From the NCBI RefSeq assembly GCF_003287495.1, contig NZ_PRLE01000002.1, positions 248,001 through 312,000 on the forward strand: a stretch of DNA of 64,000 nt. The letters are read 5' to 3'. Below, piece by piece: positions 53,201 through 63,012 of this stretch. The notes under the pieces are model-generated. The model worked only from the letters and a program-made list of their open reading frames with translations, was not told where the DNA came from and did no database searches. The position numbers and the translations under genes were made by a program. Source of the DNA: Faecalibacterium prausnitzii (GTDB taxonomy: Bacteria > Bacillota > Clostridia > Oscillospirales > Ruminococcaceae). The stretch's first letter is position 1; every line of letters begins with the position of its first letter.

Positions 53201-56200
53201 CCGTAAGCCGGAGCCTGTTACCTCAGTGGATACGCCAAGCGAAGCCCTGGCACTTTCCATTGGAGAAAAAGCAAAGGTGGATGTGCCGTTTATGGTGCAG
53301 CTCTGCGGTAAACCGGAACAGGAGATCACGGATGAACTGGCAGGTGCGATTTTCCGAAACCCTGTGACACAGCAGTGGGAAACCTCGGATGAATACCTGT
53401 CAGGCAATGTTCGTGAAAAACTGGCCACAGCAGAAACCTTTGCGGCAAACCATGCAGAATATCAGATCAATGTGGACTACCTGAAACGGGTACAGCCCAA
53501 GGATTTGGATGCTTCAGAAATTGAAGTACGGCTGGGTGCGAACTGGGTGAAGCCGGAGTACATCACGCAGTTTATGAAGGAAGTGTTCAAAACACCGAAC
53601 TACTATGCTGGTATTGACATTAAAGCAACCTATTCCGAAATTTCAGGTGCATGGAACATTTCGGGCAAGTCGCTGGATCGCGGCAATCCGCTTGTTACCA
53701 ATACCTACGGAACCCTGCGCGTCAATGCTTATAAGCTGTTGGAAGATGCCCTGAACCTCCGGGATACCAAGATCTACGATACGATTCACGATGCGGATGG
53801 CGACCACCGTGTACTGAATAAGCAGGAAACCATGCTTGCACAGCAGGCACAGGAATCCATTCGGGAAGCGTTCAAGCAGTGGATTTTCAAGGATTTAGAC
53901 CGCCGCGAGGATTTGTGTGCGACCTATAACCGGATTTTCAATGCGATTCGTCCTCGTGAGTACGATGGCAGTCATATTCGTTTTGAGGGCATGACCCCGG
54001 AAATCTCCCTGATGCCGCACCAGAAAAATGCCGTAGCGCATATTCTCTACGGCAACAATACGCTGTTAGCGCATTGCGTGGGCGCAGGAAAGACCTTCCA
54101 GATGATCGCTGCCGGCATGGAAAGCCGCAGGCTGGGCCTATCGCAGAAAAACCTCTATGTGGTGCCGAACCACCTCACAGAGCAGTGGGGCGCAGACTTC
54201 CTGCGGCTCTATCCCAATGCCAATGTGCTGGTGGCAACGAAAAAGGACTTTGAACCCAGCAATCGAAAGCAGTTCTGCTCCCGTATCGCAACCGGCGATT
54301 ACGATGCCATCGTGATCGGTCATTCGCAGTTTGAGCGAGTGCCGCTTTCCCCGGAACGACAGAAAGCCATTGTGGAGCGTCAGATCGACGATATTACACT
54401 GGCTTTGGCAGATGCCCGGAGTGAGGATAGCCGCAGTTTTACGGTCAAGCAGATGGAAAAAACAAAGAAAACACTGGAAGCAAAGCTGCAAAAGCTGAAC
54501 GACCAGACAAGAAAGGATGATGTGGTTACATTTGAGGAACTGGGTGTTGACCGTCTGTTTGTGGACGAGTCACATTTCTATAAAAATATGTTCCTCTACA
54601 CAAAAATGCGAAATATCGCAGGTATTGCCCAGACCGATGCGCAGAAGTCCAGTGATATGTTTGCAAAGTGTCAGTATCTGGACGAACTGACAGGCGGCAA
54701 GGGAGTGACCTTTGCAACGGGAACCCCGGTCAGCAACTCGATGGTGGAGCTGTACACCATTATGCGTTATCTCCAGTATGACACCCTGCAGAAGATGGGA
54801 CTGAGCCACTTCGATGATTGGGCGGCATCCTTTGGCGAAACTGTCACGGCAATCGAGCTTTCCCCGGAAGGAACCGGCTACCGTGCGAAAACACGTTTTG
54901 CCCGGTTCTTCAATCTGCCGGAGCTGATTTCTCTGTTCAAGGAATCGGCAGATGTACAGACGGCGGATATGCTGAACCTGCCCGTGCCGAAAGCGGAGTA
55001 CATTAACGAAGTGCTGAAACCCAGCGAGATACAGGAAGAAATGGTAAGTTCCTTTGCAGACCGTGCCGAAGCTGTACGCAACGGTAATGTGAATCCCAGA
55101 TTCGATAATATGCTCAAGATCACCAACGATGGCAGAAAACTGGCACTCGACCAGCGGCTTATGAATGATATGCTGCCGGATGAGCCGGAGAGTAAGGTGA
55201 ATCGCTGTGTGGACAATGCGTTCAAGGTCTGGGAAGAATCTGCGCCGGACAAGGGAACACAGTTGATTTTCTGCGATTTATCGACACCAAAGGCAGATGG
55301 TACATTCAATGTTTATGATGATGTGCGGGAAAAGCTGGTGGCGAAAGGTGTTCCTCGTGAAGAAGTGGCGTTCATTCACGAGTATAACACGGAAACCAAA
55401 AAGGCTGACCTGTTTGCAAAGGTGCGCGCTGGTCAGGTGCGTATTCTGATGGGGTCTACGCCGAAACTTGGCGCAGGAACCAATATTCAGGATCGGCTGA
55501 TTGCCCTGCATCATCTGGATTGTCCGTGGAAGCCCTCTGACCTGGAACAGCAGGAGGGGCGTATTCTCCGGCAGGGAAATCGGAATAAGCAGGTAAAAAT
55601 CTATCGTTACATCACTGAAAATACGTTTGATTCGTATATGTGGCAGATTCTGGAAAATAAGCAGAAGTTCATCTCGCAGATCATGACTTCCAAATCGCCT
55701 GTCCGTGCCTGCGATGATGTGGACGATACCGCGCTGTCCTATGCCGAAATCAAGGCACTGGCAACGGGCAATCCCTACATCAAGGAAAAGATGGATCTGG
55801 ATATTCAGGTCAGTAAGCTGAAGCTGCTGAAAGCCAACCACACCAGCCAGATTTATAGTTTGGAATCGGATATTGCGCGCCGCTATCCGCGAGAAATCGC
55901 TGCGGCAAAGGGTCAGATCGAAGCCCTGAAAAACGATATGGAAGCGGCAAAACCGCTTCTGGCGCAGGATAAAGACCACTTCGCTATGGAGATCAGCGGT
56001 AAGGTGTACAGCGAACGCAAGGAAGCGGGTGCGGTCATCATTGAGGCTTGCAAGGCTCTGAAAGCAGCAGGCACCGAGGGCAGAATCGGCAGCTACGGTG
56101 CGTTTGAACTGCATTCCCGGTTTGACAACTTCGATAAGGTGTTCCGCCTGTCCATCAAGGGCGCATGGAACTATTCGATGGAAGTCGGCAAAGACCCGCT

Positions 56201-56621
56201 GGGTAATATCCTGCGCGTTACCAATGCACTGGCAGGTATCGAAAGAGCATTGCCGCAGGTGGAACGCAGACTGGAGACCTTGGAACAGCAGTTGGCGCAG
56301 GCAAAGGAAGAAGCCAAACGTCCTTTCGCGCAGGAAGCAGAATTGGCCGAAAAATCTGCGCGCCTTGCGGAGCTGAACTCTCTGCTCAACATGGACGAAA
56401 AGGGCGGTGAGGATGCGCTGGGAGTGGATGAGGATGCAGCCGAAACCGAGGTTGCAGATAAGCCACGTCAGCCTGTGAACTATGCGGGCCGCGTTGCAGA
56501 GCGCACTGCGGACAATGTGCGGAAACCCTCTGTGCTGGCACAGCTTCATGCAAAGCAGGCAGGGCGCAGCGCAGAACCGCAGAAATCCCAGAAGCGAAAA
56601 AGTCACGAAATGGAACTATAA
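47289..56621 (+). CDS. Giant DNA methylase/SNF2-type helicase polyprotein
   Basis: A 3110-residue protein of the type carried by large ICEs and phages. Translation starts at TTG 47289 after AAAGGAGG. The N-terminal ~240 residues are ArdC/LPD-like ([41 protein letters not shown]). Residues ~288-401 are a Gly/Glu/Arg-rich linker overlapping tnpV in another frame. Long LPD-type domains follow. The methylase has EPSCGVGNF near 1595 and NVPFGNY, an NPPY-like motif that suggests N6-adenine methylation. The helicase has Walker A VGAGKT near 2260, VDESHFYKN near 2424, ATGTPVSNS and [19 protein letters not shown]. It likely protects or remodels ICE DNA on entry. Confidence 0.93.
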   Translation: MPQINDIRELAQQNARYVSNSPQDWMSYLDVAARLYRYSFTDALLIHAQRPDATACAELELWNQKMSRWVNRGAKGIALLDDTGPRTRLRYVFDIADTHLVRGGKTPLLWNLDSHEHEQAILDHLADTYGLSQTDSMNAALLELAQQLTADNLDEAMDGLAYEVKDTFLEELDEDNIRVRFRELMTNSIFYTLSRRCGQEPMDVLDDDDFIRIVDFNKLQVLSFLGNAVSEQCEAVLFDIGREMRKIYKKEITQQLEKTVDSLYNTNTDFSVLKRETEEATTKGGQENGVDVLPQGRLSVPESGRAGRAADHREVRDAAQDVSEREPQELVSEYADERQAEPASGADRGRSGKQGGNAAGQPEREVPGTEQGAGPAGMGGAPEQPDSDGRGDRLEGIGVQLTESTTEQDLSEAEEEIASAFSFPDLPTVEQQIRAIEAPIQARYADEIALDSEVVDEVLRTGSNRSKGQLRLIYNFMVEKTPEEYTEFVKNEYGTGGKGFEIDGSKYAVWFDDLGLRIAAGDTAKGGTLVNAFLSWEDVSNRIYELLRQGEYAPQAVLDAARQNALQEHAQTLAYMERDLADGVAEAVFQDTEIFRGGFPELTDRLAGLLDDAAFLTDLNERLSALGEAYAEDKDLMRMHFYKPDKVAALFQQFAKPYQNYSARDGFHWNEYKRFITEDEINGYFTRGSNYSDSRLAIYSFFLNHEDKKERADFLKDHYGIGGSSHALCGADDSHEDHDGRGIALERGPYGNPYASVHLNWNQAAGRIERLIHDSEYLKPADYSRMPVYERERMAMRVMGFYHHLPNEVERPYPQDLYHEEGRKALVEKLTDSEQSAKLLEQMDNALLSVPLDSEEYERKAEFLSILHQYVEGTYTIFPEKKRAVEIAVPEQGQMSMFDFMEQEPQSKEQSTAAAVEEPRKAKVVARYQSTVMMQAGYIEDIAILQYSDGKFYNHYNYDEETGTGTAETGPFNSLNDAKAVICQTREDAKAVESFENQPKQMYSRENGSFLYLDNNHLYRIERSNAHDVYLKDMENSAVAGRVIPLPSYSETLAKNPLNDFLKLDADHTQKDSRSIYKECLYTLLEKVERSEIYPLLRDRDTTEEEAENLIREKIEDLFASGEVENAAYSEAIDTWAHFGEWIQEDIFQRTYQDVITDRRDAVALYQDSKDAPQWVRGMMVPYAAEEKAVEPTLQPLPLDAANEYNALKERHPDALVGYEQYGNFEFYGGDAKRVSELLGTKILEKETAFDKVEVSGFPREQWASQAMRLWKQGENVYLSGQQEDGTHAQTKYFRREEYLPVNTIIELDDREFRVDSVNFEQGTVSLQDMTLAKEARYPIFRTEPLDYIRHLYEQADVPMEEAVEITVFTALHNAGVAYEDFSPEQMDVIYSVAESGGELEELLNPDFPPEQMQLIADVQNRTDAISRAAAEEALEPLTQQPMTTAEVNHARRQHNLPLDSGAETELPAQSKQESMNFRITDDDLGAGGPKAKYKANVEAIRVLQTLDAEQRQATAEEQEMLSRYVGWGGIPQAFDENNADWTKEHAELESLLTADEYKEARASTLNAFYTSPTVIKAMYEALGNMGLSKGNVLEPSCGVGNFMGLVPESMEKIRMYGVELDGISGRIAQQLYQKNKIAVQGFETMQFPDSFFDCVVGNVPFGNYKVPDKRYDRHNFLIHDYFIAKSLDLVRPGGVVAVVTSSGTMDKKDSSVREYLANRADLVGAIRLPNNAFQRNANTSVVADILFLQKRDRAAVERADWVDLSETPEGYSINQYFAQHPEMVLGEITTESTQYGKQETTVKPIEGADLAKQLKEAVGNIHATITEPEISDDELDVQEEPIPADLSVKNFSFTNVDGQIYYRENSFMNKVELPAVTAERVLGMIALRETTRKLLDCQLHDGSDAEVQLLQNELKQQYTAFKAQYGLINSTANKRAFRQDSSYCLLASLEILDEEKNLKRLADIFTKRTIRKPEPVTSVDTPSEALALSIGEKAKVDVPFMVQLCGKPEQEITDELAGAIFRNPVTQQWETSDEYLSGNVREKLATAETFAANHAEYQINVDYLKRVQPKDLDASEIEVRLGANWVKPEYITQFMKEVFKTPNYYAGIDIKATYSEISGAWNISGKSLDRGNPLVTNTYGTLRVNAYKLLEDALNLRDTKIYDTIHDADGDHRVLNKQETMLAQQAQESIREAFKQWIFKDLDRREDLCATYNRIFNAIRPREYDGSHIRFEGMTPEISLMPHQKNAVAHILYGNNTLLAHCVGAGKTFQMIAAGMESRRLGLSQKNLYVVPNHLTEQWGADFLRLYPNANVLVATKKDFEPSNRKQFCSRIATGDYDAIVIGHSQFERVPLSPERQKAIVERQIDDITLALADARSEDSRSFTVKQMEKTKKTLEAKLQKLNDQTRKDDVVTFEELGVDRLFVDESHFYKNMFLYTKMRNIAGIAQTDAQKSSDMFAKCQYLDELTGGKGVTFATGTPVSNSMVELYTIMRYLQYDTLQKMGLSHFDDWAASFGETVTAIELSPEGTGYRAKTRFARFFNLPELISLFKESADVQTADMLNLPVPKAEYINEVLKPSEIQEEMVSSFADRAEAVRNGNVNPRFDNMLKITNDGRKLALDQRLMNDMLPDEPESKVNRCVDNAFKVWEESAPDKGTQLIFCDLSTPKADGTFNVYDDVREKLVAKGVPREEVAFIHEYNTETKKADLFAKVRAGQVRILMGSTPKLGAGTNIQDRLIALHHLDCPWKPSDLEQQEGRILRQGNRNKQVKIYRYITENTFDSYMWQILENKQKFISQIMTSKSPVRACDDVDDTALSYAEIKALATGNPYIKEKMDLDIQVSKLKLLKANHTSQIYSLESDIARRYPREIAAAKGQIEALKNDMEAAKPLLAQDKDHFAMEISGKVYSERKEAGAVIIEACKALKAAGTEGRIGSYGAFELHSRFDNFDKVFRLSIKGAWNYSMEVGKDPLGNILRVTNALAGIERALPQVERRLETLEQQLAQAKEEAKRPFAQEAELAEKSARLAELNSLLNMDEKGGEDALGVDEDAAETEVADKPRQPVNYAGRVAERTADNVRKPSVLAQLHAKQAGRSAEPQKSQKRKSHEMEL
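48151..48492 (+). CDS. tnpV: TnpV-like protein nested in the helicase gene (alternate frame)
   Basis: A 113-residue protein encoded in the +1 frame inside the helicase gene. The ATG at 48151 has AAAGGAGG at 48135-48142, a better site than that of most host genes. The text [68 protein letters not shown] and the end [14 protein letters not shown] match the TnpV at 27094-27471 position by position in its key features. The helicase frame over the same bases is low complexity, so the TnpV frame appears to be the constrained one. Both frames are open, so both products can be made. Confidence 0.8.
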   Translation: MELTYYRKGDYLFPNLAVQDEPQTIGKYGMLRRTYLKENRKNWYQSMLMSGRLNQHLAQIEEEAESRVETLLDSLNEKFPAPSKEQDPLAWAAHQNNLTAMAEEIVLKELVYN

Positions 56622-56631
56622 ATAGGATAAC

Positions 56632-56670
56632 CCCGTTAGATCTCTGCAAGGAATCTAACGGGATATTTTT
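56632..56670 (+). terminator. Intrinsic terminator after helicase gene
   Basis: CCCGTTAGAT (56632-56641) pairs perfectly with ATCTAACGGG (56653-56662), followed by ATATTTTT. Confidence 0.8.
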
Positions 56671-56685
56671 GAAAAAGGAGGGCAT

Positions 56686-57147
56686 TTGCTGACATTAACA
56701 CCGATCAATCTGAAAACGGCAAACGCGTTTGTGCAGCAGTATCACCGCCACCATAAACCGACGCGAGGACATAAGTTCTCCATTGGCGTATCGGACAATG
56801 GCGCATTGGTGGGGGTTGCTATCTGCGGCAGACCCGTGGCACGGCGGCTGGACGATGGCTATACGCTGGAAGTCAACCGTCTATGTACGAATGGAACGCC
56901 GAATGCTTGCAGTATTTTGTATGCGGCGGCATACCGTGCAGCACGGGCCATGGGCTACAACAAAGTTGTTACCTACATTCTGGACACGGAGAATGGCAGC
57001 TCCCTGAAAGCTGCCGGCTACACCTGTGAGGGCAGAGCCGGAGGCTTGGAATGGAACGGCGCGAAGGCACCGAAACAGGCTGACCAATATCCGCGCCAGA
57101 TGAAAACACGATGGGTCAAGAAAAAGGAGGGCTTGCATGGCAGTTGA
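56686..57147 (+). CDS. XF1762 family protein (Mom-like, GNAT fold)
   Basis: A 153-residue protein related to the XF1762/Mom group. Phage Mu Mom modifies adenine in phage DNA to block restriction. Visible family text: TPINLKTANAFVQQYHRHHKPTRGHKFSIGVSDNGALVGVAICGRPVARRLDDGYTLEVNRLCTNGTPNACSILYAAAYRAARAMGYNKVVTYILDTENGSSLKAAGY, with a GNAT-like core. Translation starts at TTG 56686 after AAAGGAGGG. Between the methylase/helicase and the ArdC-like gene it fits a role in evading restriction. Whether it alters DNA here is not known. Confidence 0.8.
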   Translation: MLTLTPINLKTANAFVQQYHRHHKPTRGHKFSIGVSDNGALVGVAICGRPVARRLDDGYTLEVNRLCTNGTPNACSILYAAAYRAARAMGYNKVVTYILDTENGSSLKAAGYTCEGRAGGLEWNGAKAPKQADQYPRQMKTRWVKKKEGLHGS

Positions 57148-60100
57148 CCGCAAACAGCAGATGAAAGAAATCACGGAACGGCTGGAGCAGGGCGTAAAGG
57201 ACATTTTTACATCGGAAATGTACACGACGTACCTGCGCACGATGGCAAAATTCCATAATTACAGCTTCAACAATACGCTGCTGATCGCTATGCAGCGGCC
57301 TGATGCCACACTGGTGGCAGGGTTTAACGCATGGAAGAATAAGTTCAACCGCTACGTCAAAAAAGGCGAAAAGGGCATCCAGATCATTGCTCCGGCTCCC
57401 ATCAAGGAAGTGGAAGAACGTGAGAAAATCGACAAGGATACGGGTCTGGCTGTGCTAAACGAAAACGGTGAACCAGAAATGGAACGTGTGGAGTATGTGG
57501 TTCCGCGTTTCCGCGTGACGACAGTCTTCGATGTTTCACAGACGGATGGGGAACCGATTCCGTCGCTGGAAGTGAACGAACTGACGGCCAGTGTCAAAGA
57601 CTATGCGCTGCTTACGGCGGCAATCGAGCAGGTATCACCGGTGCCGATGCGGTTCGATGAAATCGAAGGGGAAGCTAAAGGATATTACAGTGATGCTGAC
57701 AAAGAAATCTGCATTCAGGTCGGCATGGGCAAGAGCCAGACCATAAAGACGATGATCCACGAGGTTGCTCATGCGATGCTGCATAACAGCGATTTCATGA
57801 AGCAGAACGGCGAGGAAAAAGATCGGCTCACAAAAGAAACCGAAGCCGAAAGCATTGCATTTACGGTTTGCTCGGCTCTGGGCATTGATACATCCGACTA
57901 TTCTTTCCCGTATGTGGCAAGCTGGGCCAGCGGCAAGGAGATGAAAGAATTGAAAGATTCGATGGATACGATTCGATTGACCGCTGCCGACTTTCTGGAA
58001 AAGCTGGAAACGGCGATGGCAGAAAGGAGTGCAGAGCGCATGACCGCGATGCAGTATGCGGAAAAGCTGATTGCCAATAGGGAGCAGGAAAAAACGATTT
58101 TCGATGATGAACAGCGAAACCTTATCGTGAATTTTGCTTTCAAGCTGGATGACCGGGCAGCAACGGAAGAACTGGTAAACGGTCTGGCGGCTGCACTGGC
58201 CGAGGATGACAAAGAAGAAGTCAACCGTCTGATGTACGATGCGCAGGAGAAAATCGAAAATCTCCCGGATGGGATGATTGGCCTTTCGGAAATGCACGAC
58301 TACGGTTATCTGAACGATGATGTGCTGCCGCTGACGAAAGAGGGCGCACGGGAGTGGCATCGGCTGGGTGAGAGGATTTATCCGCTGTTCCGGGATGGGA
58401 CGGCAGGTGATTATGTAAGCCAAGAGGGAATCGAGCAGCACGATGGCATTTTCGGCATTAAGGCAGACGCATGGGATGCGATCCTGCTGGAGCAGCGGGA
58501 AGATTATGCAGAGGACGAGTATGCACGCCCGGATTTTCCGCTGACAGTGATAAACCGTGAACAGGCTTTACGACTGTATGACGAGGGGAAGCAGATTTAT
58601 CTTGTCCGCATCAGTCCGTGGCCGATTCTTGTCACGGCACGAGAGGAAATCGAGCGCGGAAGTGATACCTTCCAGATTGCAATAGCAGATTTGGAGCAGG
58701 AGCGGAACATGACAGAACAGGAAAATGTGCTGCTGTATGGCAGCGAAAAGCAGTTCGGTATTTATCAGATTACAGAGCGTGACCCGGAACATAACTATCG
58801 TTTCATGGGGCTGGACTATGTGCAGAAGAAAGGCATGACGGTTTCCCGTGCAGATTATGACCTGATCTATGCCGCACCGCTTACGGACAAGGATACGCTG
58901 GATGGCATTTATGAACGGTTCAATATCCAGCGGCCGGCAGACTTTACAGGGCATTCGCTGTCGGTCAGTGATGTGGTGGTACTCAATGATGGCAGTACGG
59001 TCAAAGCCTACTATGTGGACAGTATCGGTTTTGCGGAACTGCCGGATTTTTTCAAGGAAAGGAATATGGATTTGCAGAAAGAGAACCTTTTGAACGAAAA
59101 ATTGCAGGAAATCGAAATCTTTGATAAGCCTGGTCTTTTTAGCAATGGCCGACTGCGGGATGAAGATGTGCCGGAGGGCTTATATCGCTATGATCTGCGC
59201 GGCTCGGACTACGACCCAGGCCAGCCCATTACAGTGGAGAAAACTGTGGTGGTGAACCATGCGGCATCTGTTCTGATGGTCGAAGAACTTGACCTTGGCG
59301 CAGAGGGGCGGTTGGAACTGGGCGAGGAAGGACTGAACTTCACAGGCGCAGAGTTGACTGTGCGAGAGTTCATGGAGGAACAGCAGCAGAAAAGAAATGG
59401 ACTGATCCACGGTGATTCCGACCACATCGCAGTCGAAGGGCATATCGGCACATGGTACGCCATTGATGAAACAGAAGTCGGCGGCGAAAAGTTCTTCCTG
59501 CTGGAGCATGAGGAACACGGCGATATGGCGGCCTGTGTTGCAGTCAATGAGCAGGGCAAGCTGGTGGCAGAGGATTTGTGGAACGGCTTCGATGAGGATT
59601 TTCAGGAGGCCGTGCAGAAATACTTCTCTGAAAAATGGAATATGCCGAAAAAAGAAGATGTGGTATCGGAGATCATTGAAAAGGCTGCGCCTGTGCCGGA
59701 CAACAGCGCACAGGACTATTCGGATGTGCCTGTCTACTATGAGCCGTTCAGCTATGCCAAAGAAAATGACGAGGTGGATTTATACCGTACATCCTATCGG
59801 CTGAACAGCGAGTGCAAGCAGGCAATCCATGAAGCGATTGCGGACAATTATGATGGAATGTACCTTGGCGATGGTGTAGTCGATCAGGTGGTGCGGCAGT
59901 ACGGCATGGAACGTGTGGGCTACATCCTGGCAAACACCTTGCACCACAAAAGTTATGATGGCCGCTTTTCTCACAGCAACAAGGAATGGGCAGAGCAGGT
60001 CAGCACCCCGGAGCATAACGTAGAGCGTATGACGTTCCGCACGGATTGGGTGGTTGACAGTCATCCGGCTGTTTTGGATGGCTTTGTGACGATGTACCGG

Positions 60101-61174
60101 GATGAACTGGAAGCGCAGAAAAAGCTGGAACAGGAACAGCCTTTCATAAAGCAGTTCTATGTGGTCGAAAATTTGCAGGCCGCGCCTTTGAAAATTGAGC
60201 GGTTCGGCAATCTGGACGATGCAATGTCGCAGTATCAGGCGCTTCCGAACCATTGCATGAAAGCCTTGGGTGTGGAGAAAAATCCTGATCCGCTGCCGGG
60301 GTCGCTGGATATTTTGCAATGCAAGAACGGCATTGACACCATCGTAGAGGACTACAAAACGGTTCCGGGCTGGGATAACCCGTATATCCAGAATCATGTT
60401 TTCCAGCCGTTACAGGGGGCCTTAGCCGTGCAGGATGTGGAACTGGCCTACGAATTGCCGGATGCCTATTTCCATATCCAGACTTGTGAGGATGGTTTCG
60501 ACTATACCTTATATAATAAGGACTTCACGGAACGGGATGGCGGCATTCTCGAAACGGATGGAGATAAGCCTGTGCGGGAGGCTATGACGGAACTGCTTGC
60601 AGAGTTTGGCTGCGATGCGGCAGAGGGTAAAGTCATGGACGCGGCAGAACTGCGGGAACAGGCCAATACGGTGGCTGAACAGCAGGCAGAAGTTTTGAAA
60701 GAAAAACTCGCCGCAGAAAGACCTGCGCCTGAAGAAACGCTCAGCTTTTATGTTGCGGAGTGTTTGGAGTTTACGTTTGCGGGAGAGTTCCACGACCATC
60801 TGACGATGGAAGAAGCTTTGGAAGCCTATGACAAGATTCCGTCCGAACGGATGAACGCCGACAAGTGCATTGGATTCTGCATCGAGGAAGATGGCGGCTT
60901 TGTTGGAATGTATGAGTTGGTCGTGAACGATAAAGTACAGCGCGAGAACATCAATTCCATCAACTATTTCAGGGATGATAAGCTGGTGCAGCAGGCGATC
61001 TCCGATATGGAAAAACTGATGGCGGCACGGCAGCAGAGTAAAGAACAGGAACACAGCAACACGAAAAAGTCTGTTCTGGATGCCCTGCGCAGTCTGAAAG
61101 CTAAAAAGCAGGAGCAGCCTGCACAGGAACAGGATAAGCCGAAGAAAGCGAAAAAGAAAGGGATGGAGTTATGA
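57137..61174 (+). CDS. ArdC-like antirestriction / large polyvalent protein with zincin domain
   Basis: A 1345-residue multi-domain protein. The N-terminal ArdC-like ssDNA-binding domain is residues 1-130 (YTTYLRTMAKFHNYSFNNTLLIAMQRPDATLVAGFNAWKNKFNRYVKKGEKGIQI). A zinc metallopeptidase-like domain follows with HEVAH at 208-212 and a downstream E in ETEAESIAFTVC. The remainder (about 290-1345) is a chain of small domains resembling YodL, DUF4316 and large-polyvalent-protein modules (for example EQALRLYDEGKQIYLVRISPWPILVTAREEIERGSDTF). ArdC proteins protect incoming single strands from restriction. The ATG overlaps the XF1762 gene by 11 bases and its stop overlaps the TTRAP start. Confidence 0.85.
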   Translation: MAVDRKQQMKEITERLEQGVKDIFTSEMYTTYLRTMAKFHNYSFNNTLLIAMQRPDATLVAGFNAWKNKFNRYVKKGEKGIQIIAPAPIKEVEEREKIDKDTGLAVLNENGEPEMERVEYVVPRFRVTTVFDVSQTDGEPIPSLEVNELTASVKDYALLTAAIEQVSPVPMRFDEIEGEAKGYYSDADKEICIQVGMGKSQTIKTMIHEVAHAMLHNSDFMKQNGEEKDRLTKETEAESIAFTVCSALGIDTSDYSFPYVASWASGKEMKELKDSMDTIRLTAADFLEKLETAMAERSAERMTAMQYAEKLIANREQEKTIFDDEQRNLIVNFAFKLDDRAATEELVNGLAAALAEDDKEEVNRLMYDAQEKIENLPDGMIGLSEMHDYGYLNDDVLPLTKEGAREWHRLGERIYPLFRDGTAGDYVSQEGIEQHDGIFGIKADAWDAILLEQREDYAEDEYARPDFPLTVINREQALRLYDEGKQIYLVRISPWPILVTAREEIERGSDTFQIAIADLEQERNMTEQENVLLYGSEKQFGIYQITERDPEHNYRFMGLDYVQKKGMTVSRADYDLIYAAPLTDKDTLDGIYERFNIQRPADFTGHSLSVSDVVVLNDGSTVKAYYVDSIGFAELPDFFKERNMDLQKENLLNEKLQEIEIFDKPGLFSNGRLRDEDVPEGLYRYDLRGSDYDPGQPITVEKTVVVNHAASVLMVEELDLGAEGRLELGEEGLNFTGAELTVREFMEEQQQKRNGLIHGDSDHIAVEGHIGTWYAIDETEVGGEKFFLLEHEEHGDMAACVAVNEQGKLVAEDLWNGFDEDFQEAVQKYFSEKWNMPKKEDVVSEIIEKAAPVPDNSAQDYSDVPVYYEPFSYAKENDEVDLYRTSYRLNSECKQAIHEAIADNYDGMYLGDGVVDQVVRQYGMERVGYILANTLHHKSYDGRFSHSNKEWAEQVSTPEHNVERMTFRTDWVVDSHPAVLDGFVTMYRDELEAQKKLEQEQPFIKQFYVVENLQAAPLKIERFGNLDDAMSQYQALPNHCMKALGVEKNPDPLPGSLDILQCKNGIDTIVEDYKTVPGWDNPYIQNHVFQPLQGALAVQDVELAYELPDAYFHIQTCEDGFDYTLYNKDFTERDGGILETDGDKPVREAMTELLAEFGCDAAEGKVMDAAELREQANTVAEQQAEVLKEKLAAERPAPEETLSFYVAECLEFTFAGEFHDHLTMEEALEAYDKIPSERMNADKCIGFCIEEDGGFVGMYELVVNDKVQRENINSINYFRDDKLVQQAISDMEKLMAARQQSKEQEHSNTKKSVLDALRSLKAKKQEQPAQEQDKPKKAKKKGMEL

Positions 61175-61410
61175 GTAATGTGCGTTTTGATGAACTGGAA
61201 TTGATGCTGATGGCGATATTTGAACAGCCGACACTCAAAGATACGATTCAGGTGTTGACGGAGGTCCAGCCGCTTGTGGCAGAGGAGGCGGAGATGGCTG
61301 CGCTGGTTCAGCAGACCATCCCGAAGATGCAGCAGTTGAATGAGCAGCAGTTCAAGGGGCTGGAACTGGAATGGCATAGGCCGGAGGAGCCGGAAAAGGA
61401 GAAAACGTAA
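61171..61410 (+). CDS. Transposon-transfer assisting family protein (TTRAP)
   Basis: A 79-residue helical protein: NVRFDELELMLMAIFEQPTLKDTIQVLTEVQPLVAEEAEMAALVQQTIPKMQQLNEQQFKGLELE. This is the usual form of the TTRAP family, small genes of Tn1549-like ICEs named for a presumed part in transfer. The ATG overlaps the ArdC-like stop (ATGA), with AAAGGGATGGAG upstream. It is one base from the next gene's ATG. Confidence 0.85.
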   Translation: MSNVRFDELELMLMAIFEQPTLKDTIQVLTEVQPLVAEEAEMAALVQQTIPKMQQLNEQQFKGLELEWHRPEEPEKEKT

Positions 61411-61411
61411 A

Positions 61412-62218
61412 ATGATAAACCAGTATAGAGTTTTCCAAATCAAAGAGGTGCATCATCAGCATTGGGCAAAATCCTATGCACAGCAGGTAGAGGACGGCTT
61501 TTTGATTCATCATCAGAATTACCAGAGTGCATATAAAGGAAAGCCTGCCCCCAGCGATACGCCGATGACAGCCCGGAAGCGGCTGGAAGAAAAGCGACCA
61601 AACACATTTGTTGGACGGTCGTTTGGTGTTGGCGATGTGATCGTATGGGATGAAGAAAAGGGTCGGAAGTTTTTCTACGTCGATAAAGAAGAACTGGTAG
61701 AGTTCGGTGGCTTTATGGATGCTGATGCAGCCGGAAACACTGTCGTCTACATGGTTCCCAATTATCAGATTGATGGAAAGACTGGAACGTGGCTTCCGTA
61801 TGACAGCGAAGTTGTAGAGGGTGTTTGCTTTTTTATGATGCGCAATGAGCAGCGCAAAGATGCTGTTTCTCCAGTCGTGGTAGACAGTAAAGGCGTATTT
61901 GTGACGGATGCTCCGAACGGCTTTGAAAATGTTCGCTCCATACTTACAGAGTATGTTCATCGTGCTGAAAAGAAGCAGCAGGATATGACCGAGCATGAAA
62001 AATGCTTGACGAACGGAACGTATGAACGTGCGCGGGAATCCGGCACAGAGCAGAATTACGACATGATAGATGGTTGCGTGAATAATGTGCCGAAAAAGCC
62101 ACGGCGCATTGGTGGCAGATGGTCGGTGCTGGATCGGCTGCATATCAAGCAGGCACAGCGGAAACAGAAAGACCAGACCCAGCAACAACAGCAGCAGGAG
62201 AGAAGCCGTAAAAACTAA
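61412..62218 (+). CDS. YodL-like domain protein of ICE
   Basis: A 268-residue protein. The N-terminal part (YRVFQIKEVHHQHWAKSYAQQVEDGFLIHHQNYQSAYKGK) resembles the YodL-like domains of ICE and phage large polyvalent proteins; the middle (GRSFGVGDVIVWDEEKGRKFFYVDKEELVEFGGFM) fits the same group. The C-terminus is basic with a Gln run (QTQQQQQQERSRKN). The ATG at 61412 follows GGAGAAAACGTAAA right after TTRAP. A terminator ends the operon. Function is unknown; it is probably the last ICE transfer-region gene in the window. Confidence 0.75.
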   Translation: MINQYRVFQIKEVHHQHWAKSYAQQVEDGFLIHHQNYQSAYKGKPAPSDTPMTARKRLEEKRPNTFVGRSFGVGDVIVWDEEKGRKFFYVDKEELVEFGGFMDADAAGNTVVYMVPNYQIDGKTGTWLPYDSEVVEGVCFFMMRNEQRKDAVSPVVVDSKGVFVTDAPNGFENVRSILTEYVHRAEKKQQDMTEHEKCLTNGTYERARESGTEQNYDMIDGCVNNVPKKPRRIGGRWSVLDRLHIKQAQRKQKDQTQQQQQQERSRKN

Positions 62219-62235
62219 AAATCCGTTATGACGCA

Positions 62236-62275
62236 GAGTGGTGGTTCCTATAACAAGGAGCCGCCACTCTTTTTT
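62236..62275 (+). terminator. Intrinsic terminator ending ICE operon
   Basis: GAGTGGTGGTTCC (62236-62248) pairs with GGAGCCGCCACTC (62257-62269) with two G-U pairs, followed by six T. Confidence 0.85.
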
Positions 62276-62295
62276 GTGTGGAAAACAAAGATGTC

Positions 62296-62324
62296 TTGAT
62301 ATTTTTGAAAATCACGAGTATAAT
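62296..62324 (+). promoter_or_regulatory. Promoter of the abiE operon
   Basis: TTGATA (62296-62301), 17 bases, TATAAT (62319-62324), 50 bases before the antitoxin start. No obvious operator palindrome was seen; AbiEi-type proteins are known to repress their own promoter. Confidence 0.75.
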
Positions 62325-62373
62325 AATAACAGAACAGAAAATAAAAAACACGAAACTGTGAATGGAGGGCAGT

Positions 62374-63012
62374 ATGGAAACATTATATGAGTATCTTCTG
62401 AAAAATTACAAACCGAATGAGCCAATTTTCCTTGCTGATCTTCAAATCGAAGGCATGAGCCGCGCCAACCTTCGACAGCAGATAAAAAAACTTACCGATG
62501 CTGGAAAGGTAAAGCGGTTTGATAGTGGGGTTTACTTCTTGCCGAAAAAAACGATTTTCAAATCAGGGTCACAGCTTCCACCAGAAAAAGTGTTGGAATG
62601 TAAATATCTGAGAGATAAGGATAAGCGATGCGGCTATGTGAGTGGTTTGATGTTCTTTAACCAGATGGGGCTAACGACACAGGTTCCTATGCTGTATGAA
62701 GTTGTATCGAATAAAGCAACGAACGAATACAGGGAAACATCTCTGGCAAAGTCGCGGGTGATTGTTCGTAAGCCGAAAGTGCCAGTGACAGAATCCAATT
62801 ATAAGGTGCTGCAATTCCTTGATTTGCTGAAAGATGTAGATGTGTATTCGGAAGTTACGGGAAAGCCTTTGCAGGAGCGATTATATCAATATATGAGCGA
62901 TGCAAGTTTGAGCCTTTCAGAAATGGAACCGTATTTTTCTTATTACCCGGATAAGCTGTACAAAAATCTGGTAGAAACAAGGGTGATTTATAATGGCATA
63001 CTTGCACAGTGA
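62374..63012 (+). CDS. abiEi: AbiEi-like antitoxin (type IV toxin-antitoxin)
   Basis: A 212-residue antitoxin and probable self-repressor. The N-terminal winged helix (LYEYLLKNYKPNEPIFLADLQIEGMSRANLRQQIKKLTDAGKVKRFDSGVYFLPKK) is typical of AbiEi/DUF6088 proteins. ATG 62374 follows TGGAGGGCAGT; the ATG 12 bases earlier overlaps that site. The C-terminal part carries the antitoxin function in studied members. Its end overlaps the toxin gene by 20 bases, keeping the two in step. In lactococcal and streptococcal systems the pair stabilises mobile elements or aborts phage infection. Confidence 0.88.
   Translation: METLYEYLLKNYKPNEPIFLADLQIEGMSRANLRQQIKKLTDAGKVKRFDSGVYFLPKKTIFKSGSQLPPEKVLECKYLRDKDKRCGYVSGLMFFNQMGLTTQVPMLYEVVSNKATNEYRETSLAKSRVIVRKPKVPVTESNYKVLQFLDLLKDVDVYSEVTGKPLQERLYQYMSDASLSLSEMEPYFSYYPDKLYKNLVETRVIYNGILAQ

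Noticed and set aside
51474-56606. Several 200-440 codon minus-strand frames inside the helicase gene
   Set aside because: They are opposite conserved methylase and helicase motifs and look like codon-bias shadows.
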